A stretch of 64,000 nt of DNA from Halorubrum salinum. GTDB lineage: Archaea > Halobacteriota > Halobacteria > Halobacteriales > Haloferacaceae. Made by a program: the position numbers and the translations under genes. Of the stretch, positions 26,324 to 35,265 are shown one piece after another. The notes below the pieces were generated by a model that searched no databases, was not told the origin of the DNA, and worked only from the letters and a program-made list of their open reading frames with translations. The stretch covers positions 496,001 through 560,000 of the forward strand of contig NZ_JANHDO010000002.1 in NCBI RefSeq assembly GCF_024494575.1, in the 5' to 3' direction. How positions within the stretch are numbered: position 1 is the first letter of the stretch; the number at the start of each line of letters is the position of its first letter.

Positions 26324-28684
26324 ATGGAGTCGCCGAACATCGAGCGTCTGGACGAGCGGACCGTCCAGCGGATCGCGGCCGGCGAGGTCGTCGAGCGCCC
26401 GGCGAGCGTGGTGAAAGAGCTGATCGAAAACAGCCTCGACGCGGGCGCGAGCAGGGTCGCCGTCGCCGTCGAGTCGGGCGGCACCGAGGGGATCCGGGTC
26501 CGCGACGACGGTGTCGGCATCCCCGCCGACCAGCTGGAGGCGGCCGTCGCGGAACACGCCACCTCGAAGATCGGCGACATCGACGATCTCGATCGCGGGG
26601 TCTCGACGCTCGGCTTCCGCGGCGAGGCGCTGTACACCGTCGGTGCCGTCTCCCGGCTCACCGTCCGCTCGCGACCGCCGGGCGCAGACGCCGGCGCGGA
26701 GATCACGGTCGAGGGCGGCGAGGTCGGCGACGTCCGCCCCGCGGGTTGCCCCGCCGGCACGACTGTCGAGGTCGAGGACCTCTTTTTCAACACGCCCGCG
26801 CGCAAGAAGTTCCTCAAGCGGACGGCGACCGAGTTCGACCACGTCAACACCGTCGCGACGAGCTACGCGCTCGCGAATCCAGACGTTGCCGTCTCACTGG
26901 AGCACGACGGGCGAGAGACGTTCGCGACCGAGGGGAACGGCGACCTTCGGTCCGCCGTGCTCGCCGTGTACGGCCGCGAGGTCGCCGAGTCGATGATCGA
27001 CGTCGAGTGGACGCCCGCGGGACGCACCGACGGCGACGGCGGTGACCACCCCGGCGGGTCCGCCGACTCGCCGCCCGTTTCTCGGGTGACCGGGCTCGTC
27101 TCGCACCCGGAAACGACGCGTTCGACCCGCGAGTACCTCTCGACGTACGTCAACGGCCGGTACGTGACCGCGAACGCGCTTCGCGACGCGACGCTCGACG
27201 CCTACGGCGGCCAGCTCGCTCCCGACCGGTACCCGTTCGCGGTGCTGTTCGTCGAGGTCCCCCCCGGCGACGTGGACGTGAACGTCCACCCCCGCAAGCT
27301 CGAAGTCCGGTTCGACGAGGAGCCGGCGGTGCGGTCGGCCGTCGAGACCGCGGTCGAGTCGGCGCTTCTCGACCACGGACTGGTCCGGTCGACGGCCCCG
27401 CGCGGACGGTCCGCGCCCGACGAGACGGCGGTCCGTCCGGAGTCGCCGGACCACGCCGCCGTCGGCGGCGCCGGAACCGATCACGAGCGCGCGGCGCGCG
27501 CGAGCCGCGAGGAGGACACGCGCGAGAACAGCGCCGAACGCGAGGCGGGCGGGAGCCCCCGCGAGAGCGAGACCGAAGGCGACCAGACCGGCGAAGCCGC
27601 CGAACTCGACCCCACCGACGCGGACGCGTGGGCGGTCGACGACATCGGCGAACCCCGGCCTTCGGGCGGCGGCGCGGATCGGCGGCCGGAGGCGACCGCG
27701 AGTGCTGACCCCGAAACGGCGGGACCGGAATCCGGATCCGACGAGGGGACGGCGACCACGGAGCCACCGACGGCGGAGCCATCAACGACGGATCCGACGA
27801 CGACAGGTCCAGCGACGGAGTCGGACGCCGAACCGTCGGCGACCGCGGAGGACACAGACGCCGCGACTGCGCCGGCTGCGACTGACCGCCCGTCACCGCG
27901 GACCGAGCGGTCGGAGTCGGGCGAGGCGAAGCCCACTGAGACGAACCCGCAAGCCGGCGACCCGTCCGACCCCGAGCGTGCCTCCACGACCGACCGCGCC
28001 GCCCGGTCCGTGCCGACAGACCAGTCGACGCTCGGGGGCGAGACGACGGGGAGCGAGCGGGTCTACGATTCGCTGCCGCCGCTTCGGGTGCTCGGACAGC
28101 TCCACGAGACGTACGTGGTCGCGGAGGCGCCCGAGGGCCTCGTGTTGATCGACCAGCACGCGGCCGACGAGCGGGTCCACTACGAGCGGCTCCGCGAGAC
28201 GTTCGCCGACGGCGCGGACGCGCAGGCGCTCGCGGATCCGGTCCGCGTCGAACTGACGGCGCGGGAGGCGGCGTTTTTCTCGGAGTTCACGGACGAGCTC
28301 GTCGAGATGGGCTTCCGGGCCGAGCGGGCCGGCGACCGGGAGGTCGTCGTCGAGGCTGTCCCCGCGGTGTTCGACACCGCGCTCGACCCCGACCTCCTGT
28401 GCGACGTGCTCTCGTCGCTCGTGGGCGACGCGACCGAGGGCGACGAGCCCGTCGCGGACGTCGTCGACGAGCTGCTCGCGGACCTGGCGTGTTACCCCTC
28501 CGTCACCGGCAACACCTCGCTGACCGAGGGGCGGGTCGTCGACCTGCTCGACCGGCTCGACGCGTGTGAGAACCCGTACGCGTGCCCGCACGGGCGACCG
28601 GTCGTGATACGGCTCGATCGGGAGGAGATCGGCTCCCGGTTCGAGCGCGACTACCCCGGGCACGCCGGACGCCGCGCGGAGTAG
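26324..28684 (+). CDS. mutL: DNA mismatch repair protein MutL
   Basis: 786-aa MutL. The N-terminal GHKL ATPase (1-340) shows VVKELIENSLDAGA, DDGVGIP and GFRGEALYTVG. A very long low-complexity, acidic, Thr/Pro/Ala-rich linker follows (about 360-570). The C-terminal dimerisation domain contains the endonuclease motif DQHA-X2-E-X4-E (Asp610 onwards), so it should nick DNA as in organisms lacking MutH. The ATG at 26324 gives the family start MESPNIERLDERT, and a weak TATA lies about 32 nt before it. No mutS is adjacent in this window. Confidence 0.95.
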   Translation: MESPNIERLDERTVQRIAAGEVVERPASVVKELIENSLDAGASRVAVAVESGGTEGIRVRDDGVGIPADQLEAAVAEHATSKIGDIDDLDRGVSTLGFRGEALYTVGAVSRLTVRSRPPGADAGAEITVEGGEVGDVRPAGCPAGTTVEVEDLFFNTPARKKFLKRTATEFDHVNTVATSYALANPDVAVSLEHDGRETFATEGNGDLRSAVLAVYGREVAESMIDVEWTPAGRTDGDGGDHPGGSADSPPVSRVTGLVSHPETTRSTREYLSTYVNGRYVTANALRDATLDAYGGQLAPDRYPFAVLFVEVPPGDVDVNVHPRKLEVRFDEEPAVRSAVETAVESALLDHGLVRSTAPRGRSAPDETAVRPESPDHAAVGGAGTDHERAARASREEDTRENSAEREAGGSPRESETEGDQTGEAAELDPTDADAWAVDDIGEPRPSGGGADRRPEATASADPETAGPESGSDEGTATTEPPTAEPSTTDPTTTGPATESDAEPSATAEDTDAATAPAATDRPSPRTERSESGEAKPTETNPQAGDPSDPERASTTDRAARSVPTDQSTLGGETTGSERVYDSLPPLRVLGQLHETYVVAEAPEGLVLIDQHAADERVHYERLRETFADGADAQALADPVRVELTAREAAFFSEFTDELVEMGFRAERAGDREVVVEAVPAVFDTALDPDLLCDVLSSLVGDATEGDEPVADVVDELLADLACYPSVTGNTSLTEGRVVDLLDRLDACENPYACPHGRPVVIRLDREEIGSRFERDYPGHAGRRAE

Positions 28685-28760
28685 CCCGCCCGGAGCCGAG
28701 ACGCGTTCGCGGCCGACGGCAGCTCGCGGGCCGGCGCTCTCACTCGCCCGCAGAGAGGTA

Positions 28761-28769
28761 CGTTTTAGT
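28761..28769 (+). promoter_or_regulatory. TATA box of the thiolase-like gene
   Basis: CGTTTTAG is centred 27 nt before the ATG at 28792. Confidence 0.55.
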
Positions 28770-28791
28770 CGACCGCGGTGAACCGACGGGT

Positions 28792-29952
28792 ATGGAACGC
28801 GTAGCGATCATCGGCGCGTCGATGACCCGGTTCGGGCAGCGTGACGCGTGGGTGCGAGAACTGTTGGCAGAGGCGGGCGCGGCGGCGCTCGACGACGCCG
28901 GGGTCGACGGCGACGACCTCGACCACCTGTACGTCTCGAACATGGCGAGCGGCGAGTTCGAGGGACAGACGGGCGTCTCGAACGCGCTGGCTCACGACTT
29001 GGCCGCGACGCCGGCGTACACCGCCCGCATCGACCAGACGTCCGCCTCCGGTGGAGCCGGCGTGTACAACGCGTGGCAGTCGGTCGCGTCCGGCGCGAGC
29101 GACCTCACGCTGTTGGTCGGTGGCGAGAAGATGACTCACCGCTCCACCTCGGAAGCGACCGACGTGATCGCGTCGCTCACGCACCCGGTGGAGTACAAAC
29201 ACGGCGTCACGCTCCCCTCCTTCGCGGGGATGACGGCGCGGCTCTACCTCGACGAGTACGACGCGCCCCGCGAGAGCCTCGGCAAGGTCGCCGTGAAGAA
29301 CCACAGAAACGGCGTCGACAACCCGCACGCCCAGTTCCGCAAGGAGGTCGACCTCGATACGGTTCTCGACTCACCGATCGTCGCCGACCCCCTGCGGCTG
29401 TACGATTTCTGTCCGATCACGGACGGCTCCGCGGCGCTCGTGCTCTGTCCCGAATCCGTCGCCGAGGAGTACGTTCCCGCGGACGAGTACGCGGTGATAT
29501 CCGGGATCGGCGGTGCGACGGACACCCACGTCGTCCACGAGCGCGTCGACCCGACGACGATGGGCGGCGTCGTCGACTCCTCCGAGACCGCCTACGAGAT
29601 GGCGGGTGTCGGCCCGGACGACGTCGACGTGGCGGAACTCCACGACATGTTCACCATCTTGGAGTTCCTCCAGTCGGAGGATCTCGGCTTCTTCGAGAAG
29701 GGCGAGGGGTGGAAGGCGGTCGAGGAGGGCGTCACCGACCGAGACGGCGACCTCCCGATCAACACCTCCGGCGGACTCAAATCGAAGGGACACCCGCTCG
29801 GGGCCAGCGGCGTGGCACAGGTGTACGAGATATTCGAACAGGTCACTGGCGACGCCGGCGCGCGACAGGTCGAGGCCGACACGGGTCTCGCCTGCAACGT
29901 CGGCGGGTTCGGCAACTGCGTGACTACCGCGATCTTAGAGGGCAACCAATGA
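28792..29952 (+). CDS. Thiolase-fold protein with Ser at the nucleophile position
   Basis: 386-aa member of the archaeal/SCP2-type thiolase family, which normally condenses or cleaves acyl-CoAs. At the position of the nucleophilic Cys (family pattern Cys-Ala-Ser-Gly) the protein reads DQTSASGGAG, so residue 84 is Ser. The other active-site segments are kept: ELHDMFT (His), GLKSKGHPLGASG (His) and GGFGN near the C-terminus. It overlaps the next gene as ATGA. In archaea such thiolases pair with a DUF35 protein to channel acetoacetyl-CoA to HMG-CoA synthase, and this pair looks like a derived, perhaps non-catalytic, version. Confidence 0.85.
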   Translation: MERVAIIGASMTRFGQRDAWVRELLAEAGAAALDDAGVDGDDLDHLYVSNMASGEFEGQTGVSNALAHDLAATPAYTARIDQTSASGGAGVYNAWQSVASGASDLTLLVGGEKMTHRSTSEATDVIASLTHPVEYKHGVTLPSFAGMTARLYLDEYDAPRESLGKVAVKNHRNGVDNPHAQFRKEVDLDTVLDSPIVADPLRLYDFCPITDGSAALVLCPESVAEEYVPADEYAVISGIGGATDTHVVHERVDPTTMGGVVDSSETAYEMAGVGPDDVDVAELHDMFTILEFLQSEDLGFFEKGEGWKAVEEGVTDRDGDLPINTSGGLKSKGHPLGASGVAQVYEIFEQVTGDAGARQVEADTGLACNVGGFGNCVTTAILEGNQ

Positions 29953-30422
29953 GCGACCACGACGAAACGCGAACGGACGGCGGCGGGGAGACGGGCATGG
30001 AACCGACCTTCGAGGCGGCCGAGTACGCTGACGGGTCGGTCACGTACCCGCCCCACACCGTGAGCCCGAACGGCGCGGACCGAACGGGATCGATCGACCT
30101 CCGCGAGTACGAGGCGCGGGTCGTCACGTGGACGACCTCGACGGCGACGCCGCCGGGCGTCCGCGAGCCCAACACGCTCGCTATCGTCGAGTTCGAGATG
30201 GGCGACGGCTACGACGGGCCGCCGGTCCGCGCGCTCGGACAGGTCGCCGACCGCGACGGCTCGGGGGACGGCTCCGAGGACGGCGACGGCGAGCAGTTCG
30301 GCGTCGAGATCGGTGACCGCGTCGAACCGGTGTACGCCGACGAGATCCGCGAGCCCGGAGCCGGCATCCGCGAGCCCGACAGTCAGGAGTGGGACGGGTT
30401 CCGGTTCCGCCCGGTCGAGTAG
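29949..30422 (+). CDS. OB-fold (DUF35-like) partner of the thiolase-like protein, without zinc ribbon
   Basis: 157-aa acidic protein whose start overlaps the thiolase-like stop (ATGA), so the two are translationally coupled. The middle (GSIDLREYEARVVTWT, TLAIVEFEMG, IGDRVEPVYADEIRE) has the beta-strand pattern of the DUF35 OB domain. Canonical DUF35 proteins carry a four-Cys rubredoxin-like ribbon at the N-terminus. This protein contains no Cys at all. A role as subunit of the thiolase-like protein is inferred from position. Confidence 0.72.
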   Translation: MSDHDETRTDGGGETGMEPTFEAAEYADGSVTYPPHTVSPNGADRTGSIDLREYEARVVTWTTSTATPPGVREPNTLAIVEFEMGDGYDGPPVRALGQVADRDGSGDGSEDGDGEQFGVEIGDRVEPVYADEIREPGAGIREPDSQEWDGFRFRPVE

Positions 30423-30444
30423 CCGGACGCCCCGTTTGCGGGTC

Positions 30445-31020
30445 TCAGGCTCGGAACCGCGACGCGGCGGAATCCGTGAGCGCGCCGAGCCGCTCCTCGT
30501 GGACCCCGTCGAGCGTGTAGGCGTCGGGGCGGTATCGGATCTCTTCGGTCACTCCGTGGGCGTCTCTGAGCCGGCGCCGCACCCGATCGACGTCCGCTCG
30601 ATCGAAGTAGTTCGGCGTGAACACCAGCACGGCGTGTTCCGTCTCGTCGAACGCCTCGCGGCCGGCGCGGGTCGTCGCCTTCGCGTCCCAGAACCGCCCG
30701 GCCGCGACGTCTTCGACCACCGCTTCCCAGAGGTCGTCGACCGTCGCCGCGGGACGCTCGACGAGCCACTTCCCGCTCAGGTAGGTCGCCTCCAGCGCGA
30801 GTCGGTCGGCGTCGCGGACGGTCTCGCGGTCGGCCGGGAGCGGCTTCTCCCCGGGATCGATGTCCGGCAGGTCCGCCTCGGTCGTCGCCGCCGGCCGGGT
30901 CACGTCGTGGTCCGGGAAGTAGCCGTCGCGGGCTTGCCGGGGGAACCCGGTCACGTGTTTCACTCGGAGCCAGTGCCACCCGGCCTCGTCGATCGCCGTG
31001 GGCGAGCGGTCGGTGACCAT
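30445..31020 (-). CDS. Conserved haloarchaeal hypothetical protein (possible Bles03/phosphothreonine-lyase-like fold)
   Basis: 191 aa, soluble, with an N-terminal WHWLRVKHVTGFPRQARDGYFPDHDV segment, a central SGKWLVERP...DDLWEAVVEDVAAGRFWDAKAT block and a C-terminal AVLVFTPNYFDRADVDRVR strand-helix. The central block resembles what I recall of Bles03 (DUF1917), a fold related to phosphothreonine lyases, but catalytic residues cannot be assigned. The ATG is preceded at 27 nt by a CCGTTTTCC element. It is convergent with the DUF35-like gene. Confidence 0.68.
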   Translation of the reverse strand: MVTDRSPTAIDEAGWHWLRVKHVTGFPRQARDGYFPDHDVTRPAATTEADLPDIDPGEKPLPADRETVRDADRLALEATYLSGKWLVERPAATVDDLWEAVVEDVAAGRFWDAKATTRAGREAFDETEHAVLVFTPNYFDRADVDRVRRRLRDAHGVTEEIRYRPDAYTLDGVHEERLGALTDSAASRFRA

Positions 31021-31089
31021 GGGTCCGGTTTCCGCGCCGCGAGGGAAAACGGTCCCGCCGGCCGTGACGAGACGGCGGGATCGCGGCGC

Positions 31090-31872
31090 TCAGACCCGGC
31101 GATAGTCGCCGAGTCGCGTCCCGTCTAGCAGGTACGCGTCCGCGTCCGGCAGCGCCGCGGGGAGGAACGGCGCGAGAAACGACCGTCCCTCGACGTTGAC
31201 CCACGTTCCGCCGGACCGGTCGTTGAACGCCGGAAAGACGACGAGTTCGGGCGGATCCCCGTCTCCGGTCGATCCTCCCGCTGCCTCCACGAACGCGTCC
31301 GGATCGACCTCGCCGCGGAGCCACGCGCGCTCGACGCGAGAGCCGCCGACCGCGTCCTCCAGCCGGACCTGCGGGTGCTCGTGACCCATACAGACCACGT
31401 CGGCGTCGAGCAGACGGGGGTCGGGCAACGTGTGGCCGTGTAGGAGGGCGACGCCCCGACCGCCGCCCGCGCCGTCCGTCCCGATCACACCCCCCTCCGG
31501 TCCGATCACGTCGACGCGGTCGGCGAACGCCTCCGCGACGCCCGCGTCGTGGTTCCCCTCGACGAGCGTCAGCGGAACGCGGTCGGTGACCGCCCCGACG
31601 AGCGCCGCCAGCTCCTCGCGCTCGTCGCCCTCCGGCGCGGCGATCCGGTGTGCGAGGTCGCCGAGGACGACGAGTCGGTCGGCGTCCGTCTCGTCGATAA
31701 GCGCACAGAGCCGCCCGCGCCGCTCATCCGCTCGGCTGTCGAGTTCGACGCCGCGCTCGTAGCGGAGTCCGGTCTCGATGCCGGCGTGGACGTCGGCGAC
31801 GAGTACTGCTCGCTCCTCGCCGAGGTCCGCGACCGCGGCCGGCTCGCCGACGACCGGCTCGACGCGCGCCAT
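31090..31872 (-). CDS. rpe: RPA-associated metallophosphoesterase
   Basis: 260-aa calcineurin-like phosphoesterase (COG1407). All five metal-ligand motifs are visible: VADVHAG, VLGDLAH, VEGNHDAG, LLHGHT and MGHEHP, so it should be active. It is the third gene of the rpa1-rpap1-rpe operon, with its ATG overlapping the rpap1 stop (TGATG). The same order is described for Haloferax volcanii. Its substrate is unknown; coupling to single-strand DNA metabolism is inferred from the operon. Confidence 0.88.
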   Translation of the reverse strand: MARVEPVVGEPAAVADLGEERAVLVADVHAGIETGLRYERGVELDSRADERRGRLCALIDETDADRLVVLGDLAHRIAAPEGDEREELAALVGAVTDRVPLTLVEGNHDAGVAEAFADRVDVIGPEGGVIGTDGAGGGRGVALLHGHTLPDPRLLDADVVCMGHEHPQVRLEDAVGGSRVERAWLRGEVDPDAFVEAAGGSTGDGDPPELVVFPAFNDRSGGTWVNVEGRSFLAPFLPAALPDADAYLLDGTRLGDYRRV

Positions 31873-33476
31873 CAGATGGGCTTGAGAACGCCGTCGCCGG
31901 GCTCGTAACACTTCCCGCTCATCAGCGCGTCTTGGATCGCGTCGTCGACGTCGTCCGCGTCCGCGCCGTGCTCGTCGACGACGCGCTCGACGACGGCCTC
32001 GCGCTCGGCTCCGTCGCCGTCGTCGAGCGCCGCCATCGCGTCGACGGCCGCGGCTTCGAGGTCGACGTCGTCGGTCTCGGCGTCGTCCGCGTCGTCGCCG
32101 TCGTCTTCTGTCTCGGCGGCGGTCGGATCGACGGACGCTTCGTCGGTCTCGGTGGTCGGCGCTTCATCGGTCGCAGCGCCGTCGGTCGACGGGGCGTCGT
32201 CGATCGGTTCTTCGGCGATCTCGTCGGGGTCGGGCACGTCGATGTCGGCCTCGCCGGGCTCGTCGACCTCCGTGCCGGTCGAGAAGTCAGTCCCGTACTC
32301 GGCTTCGATCTCCTCGCGCTCCTCGTCGTCGAGTTCGTACATGTCGTCCGGGGCGGGCTCGCCGTCGTCGTCCCCGGCCGGATCCGTTCCGTCTCCCCCG
32401 GCGTCGAAGTCGCCCAGTCCGGCGTCGCTCGGTTGGTCTTCGGGGCCGGCATCGTCGGTCTCGTTCGCCTCGGCTCCGACGGCGTCGGCAGTGTCCTCGT
32501 CGATCGAATCCGGTTCGGTCGCCGAGTCGGCCGCTTTCGTCTCACCTGCCGGTTCGGTCGCCGAGTCGGGCGCGTCGGTCGTCGACACCGCGGGCTCCGG
32601 GTTCGCGGCTTCCGGCTTCGGATCCGCAGTTTCCGCCTCCGCCTCCGCGTCCGCGGCCTCCGGCTCCGCATCGGCGACTTCCGGTTCCGCGTCCGCGCCA
32701 CCGTCATCCGCGGGTGCGTCGGTCGCGGCGTCCGCGGACGCGTCGATCGACACCTCGGTCTCTGGGAGCGGGCCGATCACGGCGTCGCCGCCGCCGTCGG
32801 GCGCGAACTCGGGCGCGCGGACCTCGTCGCGGTCGCCGGCGACGAGTTCGAGCGCGTCGACCGCGAGCCGCCGGACGGCCTCGACGTAGGCCGTCGAAGT
32901 GCCGTAGTGGTCGATCGCCCGCGGGATCCCGTCCGCCAGCGCCGCCGGCGCGCCGCCGGCCTCGAGCGCCTCGCGGAGGGCGTCTCCGCGGAGGTCCGAG
33001 TCGAGCGCTCGCGCGAAGACGGCGAGCCGGTCGAGCGTCGCCTCCGCGGCCGAGACGACCCACCGGTCGCGGGTGTCGGCGTCCACGTCGGTGAGGCTCT
33101 CCGGACGGACCGAGGTGAACACGCGGTCGGAGTCCTCGGGTTCGAAGGTGCGCGCTTTCCCGGTCAGCGCGACGAACGCCGGCGGGTCGGCGCGCTCCAG
33201 GAAGGTCTGTGCCTCCGGCTGGTACTGGCCGGCGTAGGTGACGAACGCGCCGGAGGGGTCGACGACCCGTCCGCGCCGCGTCTCGTCGTTCACGCGCTCG
33301 ACCTCGGTGAGCACGCCCGCGACGAACAGCCGATTCACGCGCGCGCCCGTCGGCGTGACCACGTAGTTCGGGGCGCGCTCCTCGTCGCTCTCGGAGTACG
33401 ACAGCGAGGCGTCGTCGAACTCGGCGGCGAACACGCGGCGTGCGACCTCGCGTGTCCCCGGCCCGTCGGCGCTCAT
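31872..33476 (-). CDS. rpap1: RPA-associated protein
   Basis: 534-aa partner of RPA (COG3390). Residues 1-225 form the conserved domain, an OB-like fold with NYVVTPTGARVNRLFVAGVLTEVE and the VYAGQYQPEAQTF-like region. Residues about 230-470 are a highly acidic, repetitive Glu/Asp/Ala/Pro/Thr linker. The last 60 residues look like a small winged-helix domain (VERVVDEHGADADDVDDAI... GKCYEPGDGVLKPI). The ATG at 33476 overlaps the rpa1 stop (ATGA). RPAP proteins are reported to bind their cognate RPA and support DNA repair. Confidence 0.88.
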   Translation of the reverse strand: MSADGPGTREVARRVFAAEFDDASLSYSESDEERAPNYVVTPTGARVNRLFVAGVLTEVERVNDETRRGRVVDPSGAFVTYAGQYQPEAQTFLERADPPAFVALTGKARTFEPEDSDRVFTSVRPESLTDVDADTRDRWVVSAAEATLDRLAVFARALDSDLRGDALREALEAGGAPAALADGIPRAIDHYGTSTAYVEAVRRLAVDALELVAGDRDEVRAPEFAPDGGGDAVIGPLPETEVSIDASADAATDAPADDGGADAEPEVADAEPEAADAEAEAETADPKPEAANPEPAVSTTDAPDSATEPAGETKAADSATEPDSIDEDTADAVGAEANETDDAGPEDQPSDAGLGDFDAGGDGTDPAGDDDGEPAPDDMYELDDEEREEIEAEYGTDFSTGTEVDEPGEADIDVPDPDEIAEEPIDDAPSTDGAATDEAPTTETDEASVDPTAAETEDDGDDADDAETDDVDLEAAAVDAMAALDDGDGAEREAVVERVVDEHGADADDVDDAIQDALMSGKCYEPGDGVLKPI

Positions 33477-34747
33477 TCGCCCACCTCCGCGAGCGCGGCG
33501 CGAGCGGCGTCCGCCGGGTCGTCGTCCGCGACCGCGAACTCGGTCGCGTCGAGCGTCGCGCCGTAATCGTCCACGGAGAGGTTCCCGCGGACGCGGTACG
33601 CCCGCCCGACGACCTCGTCGGCGATATCGTCGGACACGACCGACTTGTCCATCGCCTCCTGTGCCGCGGCCAGCGCCTCGTCGAGCCCGCCGCCGTACAC
33701 CTCCGCGGTCAGCTCGTCGTCTAGGACGACGGTGACCGTGTCCGTCCCGTCGTCGAGGATCGCTTTCACGCGCAGGTCGTCCTCGCCGTCGACCGCGCCG
33801 TGACTCCGACACTGGCCGTTCTGGACGACGCGACCGCACTCCGGACAGCGCTCGATGAGCCCGGAGCCGTCCCGGATTTCGAGGACGTTACCGACGACCT
33901 CGACGTCGAACATCCCGCCGGAGGCGACCGCGTCGGAGACGGAGAGCCGCGGGGCGTCGGTCGCGACCTCGACGGGGTCGGGGAGCGGCGTCACAGTCGA
34001 GAACTCGGTGAGGTTGAGCGAGGGGACGCCGCGGAACTCGCGGACGTACACGTCCTCGATCCGGAGGTCGGCCCCGGGATCGAGGGCTGAGCGCGGCTGC
34101 CAGTCGGTGAAGGGGAGCTTCGCAGTCTCGTCGCCGACGACGCCCTCGACTATCTCCGTCTCCCCGTCGCGCCCGGAGATGGTCTTCGCTTCCGCCTCCA
34201 GCACGCGGACCTCGACGTTTCGACCGCGGTCGCCCGCCTCGATGTCGACGAGCGAGCGGTCCCCGCCGACCTCGCGGTCGACCTCGACCGGTTCCTCGGC
34301 GATCGCGACGGTGGTGGAGTCGTTGAGGTTGAGCTCCGGCTCCCCGTCCCACTCGCGGACACCGGCGTTGCCGATCGTCAGCGAGTCGCCCGGCTCGAAA
34401 CCGAAGTCCTGCCACGCCGTGTACGAGACGACACCGGTCTCGTCGGCGAACTCCCCCTCGCGAATCGTGAGGTCGTCCCCCTGATAGCGGATGGTTCGAG
34501 TCCCTCGCGTGAGCACGCGGACCGTGACCGTCACGCCGTCGTGGTCGGTCGTGATATCGCCGACGTCGACGGAATCGGGCGTCGGCGTCGACCCCCCGCC
34601 CCCGCCGCCGTGCTTCCGGCGAACGCTCTGTTTCGCCTCGTCTATCGGGACGCTGTACTCCAGTAGGTTCTGCAGGTCGGCTTTGACCTCCTCTTTGTCG
34701 ACACCGAGGTCGGAGGCGAGTTCCTCGGCATGGCTGTTGACGTCCAT
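33473..34747 (-). CDS. rpa1: Replication protein A (single-strand DNA-binding)
   Basis: 424-aa archaeal RPA. A helical N-terminal segment (1-55) is followed by a Gly-rich spacer (KHGGGGGGSTP), then three OB folds (about 65-165, 175-270, 280-380) with repeated EWDGEPELNLN and EFRGVPSLNLTE signature loops. The third has a zinc finger CPECGRVVQNGQCRSHG. It binds ssDNA in replication and repair. The start at 34747 is 27 nt from a CCTTTTG element; an upstream in-frame ATG is rejected. Confidence 0.93.
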   Translation of the reverse strand: MDVNSHAEELASDLGVDKEEVKADLQNLLEYSVPIDEAKQSVRRKHGGGGGGSTPTPDSVDVGDITTDHDGVTVTVRVLTRGTRTIRYQGDDLTIREGEFADETGVVSYTAWQDFGFEPGDSLTIGNAGVREWDGEPELNLNDSTTVAIAEEPVEVDREVGGDRSLVDIEAGDRGRNVEVRVLEAEAKTISGRDGETEIVEGVVGDETAKLPFTDWQPRSALDPGADLRIEDVYVREFRGVPSLNLTEFSTVTPLPDPVEVATDAPRLSVSDAVASGGMFDVEVVGNVLEIRDGSGLIERCPECGRVVQNGQCRSHGAVDGEDDLRVKAILDDGTDTVTVVLDDELTAEVYGGGLDEALAAAQEAMDKSVVSDDIADEVVGRAYRVRGNLSVDDYGATLDATEFAVADDDPADAARAALAEVGE

Positions 34748-34769
34748 CGAAGCGAGATTCGACGCGACC

Positions 34770-34779
34770 GCACAAAAGG
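34770..34779 (-). promoter_or_regulatory. TATA box of the rpa1-rpap1-rpe operon
   Basis: The minus-strand TCCTTTTGTG is centred 27 nt before the ATG at 34747. Confidence 0.55.
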
Positions 34780-34891
34780 ATTCACCCGCACGCCGGCTCA
34801 GCGACTCGCACACCAGATCAGTGACTCGCCTGCCAGACGGGTGACCGCTGTCCCCCTCGCCGACGTCGTCCGACGACCCGCCCCGGCCGGT

Positions 34892-34901
34892 AGGGCTAAA
34901 C
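34892..34901 (+). promoter_or_regulatory. TATA box of the 105-aa gene
   Basis: AGGGCTAAAC is centred 27 nt before the ATG at 34924. Confidence 0.5.
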
Positions 34902-34923
34902 CGCTCCCGTCCGACCGTGAGGC

Positions 34924-35241
34924 ATGGACGAGATCGACATCGACGCGCGCGTCACGGACGACCGCACCGTCATCGACGTGACCGGTACCCGCGACGTCGC
35001 CGTCGTCGTCCGGTCGGACGGCGGCGAACGGATCTACCTCCCGCCGGAGGGGTTCGACGAGCCGGTGTCCGAGTCGCCGTACACGTCGCCGTATCAGGGC
35101 GGAAGCGGGATCGACGGCGAGGAGAGTCCGTACGGCGGAACCTCTGGCAGCACACGCGGCGTGGTCGAGACCGCCGACGGGTTCCGCATCACGCACCCGG
35201 CGGCCGCGACGGAGTTCGACGTGTTCCGAGGCGACGAGTAG
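34924..35241 (+). CDS. Small acidic haloarchaeal hypothetical protein
   Basis: 105 aa, soluble and beta-rich. It shows VIDVTGTRDVAVVVRSDGGERIYLPPEGF in the N-terminal half, then a Ser/Tyr/Gly-rich stretch (SPYTSPYQGG, SPYGGTSGS) with two SPY motifs. The C-terminal TADGFRITHPAAATEFDVFR looks structured. I recall a haloarchaeal-only family of this kind (possibly DUF7510), but its function is not known to me. It is divergent from rpa1. Confidence 0.7.
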   Translation: MDEIDIDARVTDDRTVIDVTGTRDVAVVVRSDGGERIYLPPEGFDEPVSESPYTSPYQGGSGIDGEESPYGGTSGSTRGVVETADGFRITHPAAATEFDVFRGDE

Positions 35242-35265
35242 GCCGCCGGCGACGCGAGAGGTGTC

